Shown here: one piece after another, positions 6,703 to 15,178 of the stretch
Layout of the letters: each line of letters starts with the position of its first letter
Position numbering within the stretch: position 1 is the first letter of the stretch
NCBI RefSeq assembly: GCF_000018405.1
Contig: NC_009943.1
Span: 1,739,001-1,803,000, forward strand
Direction: 5' to 3'
Length of the DNA stretch: 64,000 bases
Origin: Desulfosudis oleivorans Hxd3
GTDB taxonomy: Bacteria > Desulfobacterota > Desulfobacteria > Desulfobacterales > Desulfosudaceae
Translations under genes and position numbers: made by a program
The notes under the pieces: generated by a model
What the model saw: the letters and a program-made list of their open reading frames with translations, nothing else
What the model was told of the DNA's origin: nothing
Database searches by the model: none

Positions 6703-8595
6703 ATGTGCGGCATCAGCGGCATCATAACCCGATCACTGGCCGAAAACCAGGTGCTGGCCCGCCTGGAACGGATGGGACAACTGCAACGTCACCGGGGTCC
6801 GGATGACCGGCGGGAGCAGGTGTTTGATGGCCCCGAAGATCGGCGGATCGGCCTGGGGCTGGCGCGGCTTTCCATCCTTGATCTTGAAACCGGTATGCAG
6901 CCTATTGTCTGTCCCGAAGATGGCGCTGCCATCGTGTGCAACGGGCAGGTCTACAACTATTTGGAGCTGCGCCGGGAACTGGCCGGCCAGTCTTTTGTCT
7001 CCAAAGGGGATATTGAAACCGCCCTGCATACCTATCGAAAAAAGGGGCTCGATTTTGTAAACGATCTGAACGGCATGTACGGCGGGGCCATTTATGATCC
7101 GGTAAATCATCGGGTGGTGCTCTTTCGGGACCGGTTCGGCATCAAGCCCCTGTATTACACGACCCATAAAGGCACCTTCGTCTTTGCCTCGGAGATCAAA
7201 CCCCTGCTGGCCGGAAGCGGCCGGCCGGCAAGGCTTAACGAGGCCCGGCTGGCTACCTTTTTCACCTACCGCTATGTGCCGGGAGAGCAGACCCTTTTTG
7301 AGGGGGTGCTGCGCCTGCCGCCGGCAAGCTTTCTGATTTACGACCTGCGCACCGGCAAACATGAGATTCATCGGTACTGGAACTACCAGCCGGACCGGCC
7401 CGAGCCGGCCATGACCCCTGAAGCGGCCCAGGAAACCTTTTATGATCTTTTTTCCGACGCCGTGCGCATTCGGCTTCGTTCCGACGTGGAGGTGGGCGCC
7501 CTTGTCAGCGGGGGCATTGACTCGTCGGCCGTGGCTTCACAGGCAGTGGCCCTGCGCGGCCCGGCCCGTCTGTTTACCATCGCTTTTGAGGAACAGGCAT
7601 ATAATGAGCTGGCAGACGTAAACGCCTTTCTGGCGGCAAACAGCGGGCGGTTTGCCGGGTGTGACCATATCGTCCAGTCCTGCGACAGGCTTATGCTGGA
7701 GCGGCTCCCCGGCATTGTTGAGTCGCTTGAGGAGCCTGTTTCACTGGGAACCGTTCTGCCCACCGACCAGGTGTGTGAACTGGCCGGAAGCCACCTCAAG
7801 GTGGTGGTGACGGGGGAGGGGGCAGACGAGATATTTGCCGGGTACCGCAAGTTTCTTGTCGAGGCCGCGGCCCATGCCTATCCCACGCTTTTGCCGGCCG
7901 ACCAGAAAGAACTGGCAGCGACGTATCCTGAACTGTTGCCCTACCTGGCCGTTCGGCACGGGGATCCGGCAAAACGGTATATTCAGAGCGAACTGCTGTT
8001 TGACGCTCCGTTTCTTGAACAGCTGCTGGGCCGGGGCGGTCTGGATACGGCTTTCCCCGCGGATGCTCTGCCGACGGTCGATCCGGCCGGTCACCCGGTG
8101 AACACGGCCATTGCCTTTGAATGCCGGGCCCGGCTACCCGACTACGTGATCCTGCGGCTGGACAAACTCTCCATGCGCCATTCGCTTGAGACCCGTACCC
8201 CGTTTCTGGATTACCGGCTGGCCGAATTCGCGGCCCGGCTGCCTGTTCACCTGAAACTGGATACTTTCGCCGGCATGGAAAAGGTGGTGTGCCGCCAGGC
8301 CTTTGAACGGTTCGGTGTGCTGGACAGACAAACCGCCTTTCGCAAAAAGAAGCCCTTTACCATTCCCCTGGCCCCTTGGCTGTCCGAGCCGGACCGGCTT
8401 CCGGAGCCGATTCAGGAAGTGGTCCGTGGCGATATGGTAGCCCGTCAGGGGATTGTCGATCCCGCCATATTTAAAAGGCTTGTGGAAAATATCACCAGCG
8501 ACAACATCGGGCCTCACACCCTGGTGTCCGAGGCGGACCGGGTGTTTGCGGTGATTGTGTTTACATTGTGGTATGATCGGTTTATGGAAAAATAA
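6703..8595 (+). CDS. asnB: Asparagine synthetase, glutamine-hydrolysing
   Basis: A 630-residue class II glutamine amidotransferase fused to an asparagine synthetase domain. It starts MCGISGI, with C2 as the N-terminal nucleophile after Met removal. The glutaminase domain covers about residues 1-210. The synthetase domain has the PP-loop LVSGGIDSSAVASQ near 268, VVTGEGADEIFAGY near 369-382 and RLDKLSMRHSLETRTPFLDYRL near 485. It makes asparagine from aspartate, ATP and glutamine. Paralogues of this family also amidate cell-surface sugars or peptides, and the length and lone position allow either; the plain biosynthetic role is the default. No strong ribosome-binding site precedes the ATG, but the catalytic Cys fixes the start. 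Confidence 0.92.
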   Translation: MCGISGIITRSLAENQVLARLERMGQLQRHRGPDDRREQVFDGPEDRRIGLGLARLSILDLETGMQPIVCPEDGAAIVCNGQVYNYLELRRELAGQSFVSKGDIETALHTYRKKGLDFVNDLNGMYGGAIYDPVNHRVVLFRDRFGIKPLYYTTHKGTFVFASEIKPLLAGSGRPARLNEARLATFFTYRYVPGEQTLFEGVLRLPPASFLIYDLRTGKHEIHRYWNYQPDRPEPAMTPEAAQETFYDLFSDAVRIRLRSDVEVGALVSGGIDSSAVASQAVALRGPARLFTIAFEEQAYNELADVNAFLAANSGRFAGCDHIVQSCDRLMLERLPGIVESLEEPVSLGTVLPTDQVCELAGSHLKVVVTGEGADEIFAGYRKFLVEAAAHAYPTLLPADQKELAATYPELLPYLAVRHGDPAKRYIQSELLFDAPFLEQLLGRGGLDTAFPADALPTVDPAGHPVNTAIAFECRARLPDYVILRLDKLSMRHSLETRTPFLDYRLAEFAARLPVHLKLDTFAGMEKVVCRQAFERFGVLDRQTAFRKKKPFTIPLAPWLSEPDRLPEPIQEVVRGDMVARQGIVDPAIFKRLVENITSDNIGPHTLVSEADRVFAVIVFTLWYDRFMEK

Positions 8596-8606
8596 TGAAA
8601 GGGTCC

Positions 8607-8630
8607 AAGGATTCAAGGATTCAAGGGTTC
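8607..8630 (+). repeat. Three tandem octamers
   Basis: AAGGATTC, AAGGATTC and AAGGGTTC in tandem, 11 bp after the asnB stop. It is a short microsatellite next to a larger hexanucleotide tract. Confidence 0.8.
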
Positions 8631-8670
8631 GAGGGGGTAAAATATCCCGTGTGGGACGTATTAAAAAATC

Positions 8671-8838
8671 ATGCTCGTGCTCGTACTCTTGCCCTTGATC
8701 GAAATCCAACTGATACTGGTATGTGATTACGAGCACGGTCACGATTGCGAGCACGGTCACGGGCACGGGCACGGGCACGAGCACGAGCACGAGTAAGAGT
8801 AAGAGTAAGAGAAAGAGAAAGAGCAGGAGAAGGAAGAG
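8671..8838 (+). repeat. Hexanucleotide repeat tract with an antisense partner, leader of the ligase gene
   Basis: From 8731 to 8838 there are about 18 consecutive hexamers that drift gradually: GAGCAC, GGTCAC, GGGCAC (three times), GAGCAC, GAGTAA (three times), GAGAAA, then purine-rich units. The last units carry the AGGAGAAGGAAGAG that acts as ribosome-binding site of the gene at 8845. The segment 8671-8694 holds the complementary sense (ATGCTCGTGCTCGTACTC then TTGCCC), so the leader RNA could fold back on the hexamer tract. Confidence 0.85.
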
Positions 8839-8844
8839 AACACT

Positions 8845-9780
8845 ATGGTTCAGTACCCGCGGCAAAACCTTATCGAGGACTATGCCGAACAGCTTCTGGT
8901 CCGCATTGTTGAAAAGCTTGCGCCCGGTGCTGTACGCACTTACGGGTTTGAATACGAGTTTCTGGCAAAAGAGCCGCCCACGTCGGACTGCGTGAAAAAG
9001 ATGCACGGGTGTCTTGCCGAGATGGGGTTTGTTCATGATGGCAAGTACCTGAAGAACAACCACGGCATGCATGTCACCTTTGAGCCCGGCGGCCAGATCG
9101 AGTACCATAGCATGCCCCTTCTGCCCGGTGCCGATGAAGAATTTGATGCCACTTTAAAAGAGATTGACACCATCAATGATGCCATTCGGTGGGAGTGTGG
9201 TGTGGACTACACACCGGAGCCCTATATGCCGGGTCGGGGGGAAGGGCCGCTCTGCCTGACCAGCGAACGGTATGTCAATCTTCACAAAAGGCTGGCAAAA
9301 AGCGGCACCCGGGGCCACGAGATGATGAAGGGCACGGCCTCCATTCATCTGCACGCCTTGCTTTTAAGTATTGACGAGATGCCGACCCTGTTCGGCCTGA
9401 TGGACCGACTGGGCCGAAGCCCGGATTTTCGCATGGGACCGGAGCGCCGGGATATCTGGGACAACACCGATCCCACCCGGTGCGGCATGCCCTACCTGCG
9501 GCCCGGCGGGGATACATCCGCTGCCGACCTGGCCCGGGATATCGTGCGGGTGGGCATGGACGCGGTGGTGCTGGGCGCCGAGATTCCCTACTGGCAGACC
9601 CGGAACCCGGCCTTTGAATCGTTTTTGTACCACATGACAACCATTTTTACCGATGTGCGGCTCAACATGAGTGCCCCCACCCTGGAGTTGCGCACCCTGG
9701 ACGTCGTGCCCGGTGATCTGTTCAAGGGAAAGTGGCAAAGGTTTATCGACGAAGTGGAATCACAAGGAGGTTTGACATGA
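8845..9780 (+). CDS. Glutamate-cysteine ligase family protein (GCS2-like)
   Basis: A 311-residue protein resembling the carboxylate-amine ligase/glutamate-cysteine ligase family. It has an early substrate and metal loop (YGFEYEFLAKEPP), the NHGMHVTFEPGGQIEYHSMP segment with the typical EPGGQIE motif of plant/alphaproteobacterial GshA, a GTASIHLHA strand and a C-terminal MSAPTLELRTLDVVP. It would join glutamate to cysteine with ATP. At 311 residues it is shorter than the usual 430-450 of that family, so substrate choice is unsure. The stop overlaps the glutaredoxin start by four bases (ATGA), so the two are translated together, which supports a role in low-molecular-weight thiol synthesis. No second-step ligase (gshB) is in the window. 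Confidence 0.72.
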   Translation: MVQYPRQNLIEDYAEQLLVRIVEKLAPGAVRTYGFEYEFLAKEPPTSDCVKKMHGCLAEMGFVHDGKYLKNNHGMHVTFEPGGQIEYHSMPLLPGADEEFDATLKEIDTINDAIRWECGVDYTPEPYMPGRGEGPLCLTSERYVNLHKRLAKSGTRGHEMMKGTASIHLHALLLSIDEMPTLFGLMDRLGRSPDFRMGPERRDIWDNTDPTRCGMPYLRPGGDTSAADLARDIVRVGMDAVVLGAEIPYWQTRNPAFESFLYHMTTIFTDVRLNMSAPTLELRTLDVVPGDLFKGKWQRFIDEVESQGGLT

Positions 9781-10037
9781 TCAAGGCGATTGAAATTTAC
9801 ACAACAGGCACCTGTCCTTTCTGTATTCGGGCCAAGGCCCTGCTGGACAGGAAAAAGGTTTCCTATACCGAGTTCCGGGTGGACCATACCCCGGCCTATG
9901 TGGATGAAGCCGTGAAACGCAGCGGGGGACGCACCACCGTGCCCCAGATTTTTATCGGCGAGGTTCACGTGGGCGGGTGTGATGAGCTTTACGCCTTGGA
10001 AAAGGAGAAAAAACTCGACGCGCTGCTGGGACTATAA
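9777..10037 (+). CDS. grxC: Glutaredoxin (GrxC type)
   Basis: An 86-residue dithiol glutaredoxin. The CPFC active site is at residues 13-16 (TGTCPFCIRAK), the cis-proline loop is TTVPQIFIGE and the GGCDEL motif closes the glutathione site. It reduces disulfides or glutathione mixed disulfides in the cytoplasm. The start ATG at 9777 overlaps the stop of the glutamate-cysteine ligase-like gene and has AAGGAGGTTTGAC ahead of it. Coupling of the two genes suggests that the organism makes glutathione or a related gamma-glutamyl thiol. Confidence 0.93.
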   Translation: MIKAIEIYTTGTCPFCIRAKALLDRKKVSYTEFRVDHTPAYVDEAVKRSGGRTTVPQIFIGEVHVGGCDELYALEKEKKLDALLGL

Positions 10038-10073
10038 AAATTGATCGACTGATCTGAATCGAGGAAGCACATC

Positions 10074-12158
10074 ATGGGAAAATGCGTAAACCACCCGGAC
10101 CGGGATACCAACTATGCCTGCCTGAAGCACGGCACCTATATGTGCGAGGAGTGTCTCAAGTGCCGTGACCCTGAGCTCTATTGCAAGTTCCGGTCGTCAT
10201 GCCCGATCTGGTTTATGACAAAACACAGCGGCGGACTGGATGATGTTGGCGCTGAGGAGAAGAAGGAGTGTACCGTCACTTTTCACCCCGACAATCAGGT
10301 GGTCACCCTGGCGGCCGGCAGCACCCTGCTGGACGCGGCAAAGAGCGGAGATGTGCCATTAAACGCCTCCTGCAACGGCAAGGGCTCCTGCGGCAAGTGC
10401 AAGCTGGTGGTGGTTTCCGGTAAGGTGGACCATCCTTCAACGCCGCTGCTTACTGATGATGAAAAGAAAACCGGTTACGTGCTGGCCTGCCAGGCGAAAC
10501 TTTCCGGGGATGTGACGGTGCGCATTCCCGAGGAGACGCTGGAGAAGAAACTCCAGGTGGCCGGCATGGGCGCCGAGGTGACCGACCGGTTAAAGGGACT
10601 GGTTGCGGAGATTACCCTCATGCACGAGTCGGTGTCCCTGGAGCTTGCGCCGCCTACCATGGACGATGCGGTCAGCGACCTGGACCGGCTGAACCGGGGG
10701 CTCAAGCAGCAGGGGTATGATCTGGACCGGATGAACATGGGGCTCCGGGTCATGCGGGACATGGCCTCGGTCATGCGCAGCCAGAACTTCCATGTCACGG
10801 CCCATATCCTGAAGAAGCGCTGTTCCAATGAGGTGGTGGGTTTAAATGCCGGGAACTCGGCCGGTCCCGGCCTGGGCCTGGCCATTGACGTGGGCACCAC
10901 CTCCATCGTGGTCTACCTAGTGGATATGACCGATGGCACGGTGATTGCCGCCACCGCCGGGCATAACCGGCAGGCGGCCTGCGGCGATGACGTGATCAAC
11001 CGGATTGTGTGCTCGGAAAAGGACGGCGTTAAAAAGCTGCGCACCATGGCCCTTGCCACCATCAACGGCCTGTTGAATGAAGCACTGTTTGCCGCGGGCC
11101 GGGATCGCCGCGAGGTCACCAACATCGCCCTGGCCGGCAACACCGTCATGACCCACCTGCTGCTGGGCATCGAGCCGCGCAACATCCGGCGTGAACCTTA
11201 CGTTCCTACCGTTTCGGAGTTTCCCATACTCAAGGCCATCGAAGTGGGGATCAAGGCCGATCCGGACGCGGCGGTGTTTATCATGCCCGGCCCGGCCGGT
11301 TACGTGGGTGGTGATATTGTTTCAGGCCTGATCTACACCGGGTTTCACCGGGAAGAGGCCATGACCCTGTTCATCGACGTGGGGACCAACGGCGAGATCG
11401 TGCTGGGCAACAACCAGTGGCTGCTTACCGCTTCCTGCTCGGCCGGACCGGCTTTTGAAGGCGGCGGCGTGCGTTGGGGCATGCGGGCCGAGGAGGGAGC
11501 CATTGAAAAAGTGGCAATTGACGAAGATACCATGGTGTCTGAAATTTCAGTGGTGGGCGGCAAACCGGCCCGGGGTATCTGCGGGTCGGGCATGATCGAC
11601 CTGATTTCCGAGATGCTGATGACCGGTGTCATTCAGGCCAACGGCAAATTTGCCCTGGACGCGGACCATCCGCGCATGGCCGCCATCGGCGATGAAAAGG
11701 CCTTTGTTGTGGCCACGGCCGACCAGACATCCGTGGGCCAGGATATCGTGTTTACCGAGTCGGACATCGACACCATCATTCGCAGCAAGGGCGCGGTCTA
11801 TGCCGGCTTCACCGTGCTGCTGCGCCAGGCAGGCATTGATTTTTCCATGCTTGATCAGGTGATCATCACCGGCGGGTTCGGCCAGTTTTTAAACATTGAA
11901 AAGGCCATTACCATCGGTCTGCTGCCCGACATCGACCGGGCAAAATTCAAGTACATGGGCAACAGCTCTGCCGCCGGAGCTTACATGGCCCTGCTTTCGG
12001 AAAAACACCGCAAGGAGGCGGTTCATGTGTGCAACAGCATGACCTACGTGGATTTTTCCAGCAACAACGAGTTTATGAGCGAATTTACATCAGCGCTTTT
12101 TTTACCCCATACGAATCTGGAAGATTTTCCTTCGGTAAGACGCTCAAAAAGGCCTTGA
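10074..12158 (+). CDS. 2Fe-2S ASKHA-domain corrinoid activation protein (RACo-like)
   Basis: A 694-residue protein of the DUF4445/ASKHA family. Members such as RACo use ATP to drive reductive reactivation of Co(II) corrinoid proteins in the Wood-Ljungdahl and methyltransferase pathways. Residues 1-50 form a cysteine/histidine-rich head (C4, H7, C16, H19, C24, C27, C30, C37, C43) that looks like a zinc-binding B-box-type module and is not part of classical RACo. Residues 66-155 are a plant-type 2Fe-2S ferredoxin domain with C100, C106, C109 and C139. The ASKHA ATPase domain follows, with LAIDVGTTSIVVYLVD, TLFIDVGTNGEIVLG and a C-terminal ITGGFGQFLN. It lies 36 bp after the glutaredoxin and may share its transcript. 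The corrinoid partner is not in the window. Confidence 0.88.
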   Translation: MGKCVNHPDRDTNYACLKHGTYMCEECLKCRDPELYCKFRSSCPIWFMTKHSGGLDDVGAEEKKECTVTFHPDNQVVTLAAGSTLLDAAKSGDVPLNASCNGKGSCGKCKLVVVSGKVDHPSTPLLTDDEKKTGYVLACQAKLSGDVTVRIPEETLEKKLQVAGMGAEVTDRLKGLVAEITLMHESVSLELAPPTMDDAVSDLDRLNRGLKQQGYDLDRMNMGLRVMRDMASVMRSQNFHVTAHILKKRCSNEVVGLNAGNSAGPGLGLAIDVGTTSIVVYLVDMTDGTVIAATAGHNRQAACGDDVINRIVCSEKDGVKKLRTMALATINGLLNEALFAAGRDRREVTNIALAGNTVMTHLLLGIEPRNIRREPYVPTVSEFPILKAIEVGIKADPDAAVFIMPGPAGYVGGDIVSGLIYTGFHREEAMTLFIDVGTNGEIVLGNNQWLLTASCSAGPAFEGGGVRWGMRAEEGAIEKVAIDEDTMVSEISVVGGKPARGICGSGMIDLISEMLMTGVIQANGKFALDADHPRMAAIGDEKAFVVATADQTSVGQDIVFTESDIDTIIRSKGAVYAGFTVLLRQAGIDFSMLDQVIITGGFGQFLNIEKAITIGLLPDIDRAKFKYMGNSSAAGAYMALLSEKHRKEAVHVCNSMTYVDFSSNNEFMSEFTSALFLPHTNLEDFPSVRRSKRP

Positions 12159-12285
12159 TAATATCGACAGCTATTTTTCCTGGTGCCTTTGCACAGCCCG
12201 AGAAGCTGCAGGTGCCGCCCGCCGATTTTAATTCGGATGATGATAAACAAAAATATCCTTCCAATCTTTTCCCGGGTTTTGTGAG

Positions 12286-14100
12286 ATGCTCAGGCTGAAA
12301 TCCTGTATCCTGCTTTTGTCTGCGTCTGTTGCCGCATGGATTTTTTTCTATTTTAATTTTATCCCCTTTTTTCCGAACAGCAGCGGGATGCTGGGTAATG
12401 ATTACGGCCTGAAGCTGCCCCAGTTGCTGGACGGCTATTTCTGGTTTAAGACCAACGGTCTCTGGCCGGTTTACTGGTTTTCCCCGGCTTTCTGCGGCGG
12501 GGCCCCGGTGTTTGCCCATCCGGTCAATCATTTTTATTCCGTGCCCCAGTTCCTGACTTTTCTGATGGACCCGCTTGCTGCTGTTATCTGCACCTGGATG
12601 GTGTTCGGCGTACTGGGGTTTATAGGCTTTTTTGTTCTGATGCGCAGGGGCTTCAGCGTGTCGGTGTCTGTTGCGGTTTTCTGCGCCACGCTGTTTCTGT
12701 TTAATGGTTTTTTTGCCTCCAGGATGCGGATCGGTCATATCGATTACCATTCATTCATGCTGGTCCCCTGGTGCGCCGTTCTGCTGCTGATGCAGCGGCC
12801 TGCCGGAGCATGGGGGCGATGGATGCTTACCGGGGATACAATCGCGGCCGGACTGATCATTACCTATATGCTCTATTCAGGAGCGCAGTCGGTTCTGCCG
12901 GCGTTTGTGCTGACGGTTCTGGTTGTATGCCTGATCTGCCTTCTTCTCCGTCCCGATCGGTTCTCCACAAAGATTTTTATGCTGCAGTACCTGACGGCCT
13001 GTTTTCTTGCCCTTGCATTGTCCGCCGCCAAGCTCTCCGCAATTTTTCATTTTCTCAATCGTTTTCCCCGGACCCATTACGCATTGCCCCAGTTCGATGG
13101 TATCGTGGATACGCTTTCCGCCGTTTACCGGGCCCTTTTCACCGGATCGGCCCATATTTTTTTCACGAGCCGCATGATCCATCAGCCGTATCCCCTGGGG
13201 CCGCACGAGTTTGATTTCGGCCTGACCCCGGTACCGCTTGTCGTGGTGGCAGCCGCAGTGGTGTTTCGTTTGATGCAGGGACCTGTTAACGAACGCCGCT
13301 TCGCTTTTTCCCTGAAACGCGGGCTTCTTTTTTTTGTCGTCTGCCTGTTGATGGCAGTCCCCGTGTTTTTGAACACATATTATCCGGTGTGGGGTGAATG
13401 GTTGAAAACCGTTCCGATCATCAAGAACAGCACCCAGTGCGTCCGGTGGTTCTGCATGTATATCCCGGTCGTTATTCTCATGGCCGGCATTGCCATGGAA
13501 AAAACCCCGGTTTCTCTAAAAACACGCTCCGTGCTGGCTGCTGCGGGCGCGGCAGCGGTGATCCTCATGAACATGACGGCGGACCGGGCGTACTATCATT
13601 CACAGAGGTATTCGCCCGAGTCTATTGTTGACGCCTATCACGCAGTGAGAAGCGGGGAGGTGCGGCCAATGATCACCCATATCGGCGCGTGCGTCGACGA
13701 GAACGGAAGGGTGGACTGGCGGATCAACCGGAATGACACGATGACAGATCATCAGTCTCAGATGTTCTGTTACGACTCCATATTCGGATATTTTCTGGAG
13801 ACCTTTCCGTTTAGGGGAATAAGGCCGGGGCCGGTGCTGGCGGCTGAAAACGGATATCTGAACATCAAGAATCCGGCCTGCTTTGTTTTCCCGGAAGCCA
13901 ACGGATGCCGGCCGGGCGATCATTTTCGCGTGGATCAGATCGAAGATGCGTATGCCTTTACCCGATATCAGCCGTTTCCTTTCAAGGTCTCTTTTCTGCA
14001 GCGCGTGGCAAACGGGATCACCGGGGGCGCTGTGGCAGTGGTTTTCCTCGTGTTTGGGATGGTATGCTGGCAGCGTTTTCGATTGAGGAGCCGCACCTGA
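12286..14100 (+). CDS. Polytopic membrane protein, YfhO/GT-C glycosyltransferase-like
   Basis: A 604-residue protein with about ten to twelve hydrophobic segments from residue 5 on and a final one near 575-597. The first large loop carries GNDYGLKLPQLLDGYFWF and PVYWFSPAFCGGAPVFAHP, an arrangement of acidic residue, tryptophan-proline and glycine like that of YfhO-type and other GT-C membrane proteins that use lipid-linked sugars. Family assignment is by this resemblance only. A long soluble region (about 440-570) before the last helix would face the periplasm. Codon use is somewhat richer in A/T than its neighbours. There is no clear operon partner; the next gene is convergent. Transfer of a sugar to lipid or envelope polymer is an inference. 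Confidence 0.6.
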   Translation: MLRLKSCILLLSASVAAWIFFYFNFIPFFPNSSGMLGNDYGLKLPQLLDGYFWFKTNGLWPVYWFSPAFCGGAPVFAHPVNHFYSVPQFLTFLMDPLAAVICTWMVFGVLGFIGFFVLMRRGFSVSVSVAVFCATLFLFNGFFASRMRIGHIDYHSFMLVPWCAVLLLMQRPAGAWGRWMLTGDTIAAGLIITYMLYSGAQSVLPAFVLTVLVVCLICLLLRPDRFSTKIFMLQYLTACFLALALSAAKLSAIFHFLNRFPRTHYALPQFDGIVDTLSAVYRALFTGSAHIFFTSRMIHQPYPLGPHEFDFGLTPVPLVVVAAAVVFRLMQGPVNERRFAFSLKRGLLFFVVCLLMAVPVFLNTYYPVWGEWLKTVPIIKNSTQCVRWFCMYIPVVILMAGIAMEKTPVSLKTRSVLAAAGAAAVILMNMTADRAYYHSQRYSPESIVDAYHAVRSGEVRPMITHIGACVDENGRVDWRINRNDTMTDHQSQMFCYDSIFGYFLETFPFRGIRPGPVLAAENGYLNIKNPACFVFPEANGCRPGDHFRVDQIEDAYAFTRYQPFPFKVSFLQRVANGITGGAVAVVFLVFGMVCWQRFRLRSRT

Positions 14101-14112
14101 AACCAGACGGCT

Positions 14113-15006
14113 TTATACCGATGCCCGCAGGGCCGGCTCCAGCTCCGGGTAACGGAAGACAAAGCCGTTGGCCATGAGTTTTTCCGGCTCGGCCCGCTGG
14201 CTGTTTAGAATCAGCCCCCCCACTTCACCGGCCGCCAGTTTAAGCGCGAATTTGGGCACTTTTAAGAAAGCGGGCCGGTTCAGGACACGGCCGAGGGTTC
14301 TGGCAAAATCGGCGTTCTGAACCGGGTTGGGCGCGCAGAAGTTGACCGGTCCCTTTACCTTGTCATGGGTGGCCACAAACACCATGGCCGCAACCAGGTC
14401 GTCAATGTGAATCCAGGGAAACCATTGATTGCCGGAACCCAGGGGCCCTCCGGCAAACAGGCGGAAGGCCGGAACCATTTTGGACAGGGCTCCGCCGCCC
14501 GGCCCCATCACCACGCCGAACCGGGTGGCCACCACCCGGGCTCCTTTTTTTCCGGCTTCAAACGCCTCTTTTTCCCAGGCCACGCAGACCCTGGCCAGAA
14601 AGTCGGCGCCGGGTGTGCCCGGTTCCGTTAATATCTCATCCCCGCCGTCGCCGTAGTATCCCACGGCCGAGGTGTTGCACAGGGTAATGCCCGATGCGTC
14701 GGCAGGCAGGGCTTCCACGACGCGGCGGGTGGTCATGATGCGGCTGTCGTAGATCAGCTGCTTATAGGCCCTGGTCCAGCGCCGGAAGATATTGACCCCG
14801 GCCAGATTGATGATGACCTGTGCTGCCGTCACGGACTCCTGCCACGGTCCGGAGGAAGTGGTGTCGGCCTGGACATACGCAAACTTTTCATGGCGGAACA
14901 TGCCGGCCGACCGGTCCACGCCGGTGACCGTGTGGCCCATGTCCAGCAGTTGTGCCGTCATGTGGGTGCCGACAAAACCGGAACTGCCGGTGATGAGGAT
15001 GTGCAT
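14113..15006 (-). CDS. TIGR01777-type NAD(P)-dependent epimerase (SDR39U1/YfcH-like)
   Basis: A 297-residue extended short-chain dehydrogenase. The N-terminus MHILITGSSGFVGTHMTAQLL is the nucleotide-binding GxxGxxG fold. VIINLAGVNIFRRWT, ICNTSAVGYYGDGGDE-like (here TLCNTSAVGYYGDGGDE) and FPWIHIDDLVAAM are marks of the TIGR01777 family, and the last 45 residues fit the DUF1731 C-terminal domain. The reaction is unknown in this family; a nucleotide-sugar or small-molecule epimerase/reductase role is assumed. There is no transmembrane segment. The gene is convergent with the membrane protein on the plus strand, and a 125-bp structured repeat lies directly upstream of its start. Confidence 0.87.
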   Translation of the reverse strand: MHILITGSSGFVGTHMTAQLLDMGHTVTGVDRSAGMFRHEKFAYVQADTTSSGPWQESVTAAQVIINLAGVNIFRRWTRAYKQLIYDSRIMTTRRVVEALPADASGITLCNTSAVGYYGDGGDEILTEPGTPGADFLARVCVAWEKEAFEAGKKGARVVATRFGVVMGPGGGALSKMVPAFRLFAGGPLGSGNQWFPWIHIDDLVAAMVFVATHDKVKGPVNFCAPNPVQNADFARTLGRVLNRPAFLKVPKFALKLAAGEVGGLILNSQRAEPEKLMANGFVFRYPELEPALRASV

Positions 15007-15022
15007 GATTCCCTCCTTTTTT

Positions 15023-15147
15023 GACGACGCCGTAAAAAGCCCAATTTCTGCGTTGCGCTACGCCCCTCGTCACTGCGGCGTACGTTCAGTACGCCTCATT
15101 CCTCGGGGCTTGCGACGCCTTGAACTTGAACTTTTTACGGCGTCGTC
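15023..15147. repeat. 125-bp nested-hairpin repeat element (MITE-like)
   Basis: Terminal perfect 17-bp inverted repeats, GACGACGCCGTAAAAAG (15023-15039) and its complement (15131-15147), enclose further complementary arms and an inner hairpin GGCGTAC-GTTCA-GTACGCC (15077-15095). The whole can fold into one long cruciform. One arm of the same family recurs at 42785-42817. Confidence 0.88.
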
Positions 15148-15178
15148 CGGTTTCTACCTTTAATCCCAAAGACAGAGA

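Noticed and set aside
8731-8838. Regularly repeated units resembling a CRISPR array
   Set aside because: The units are six bases without spacers, so it is a microsatellite; the ATCGGT tracts at 19882 and 20239 are the same kind.
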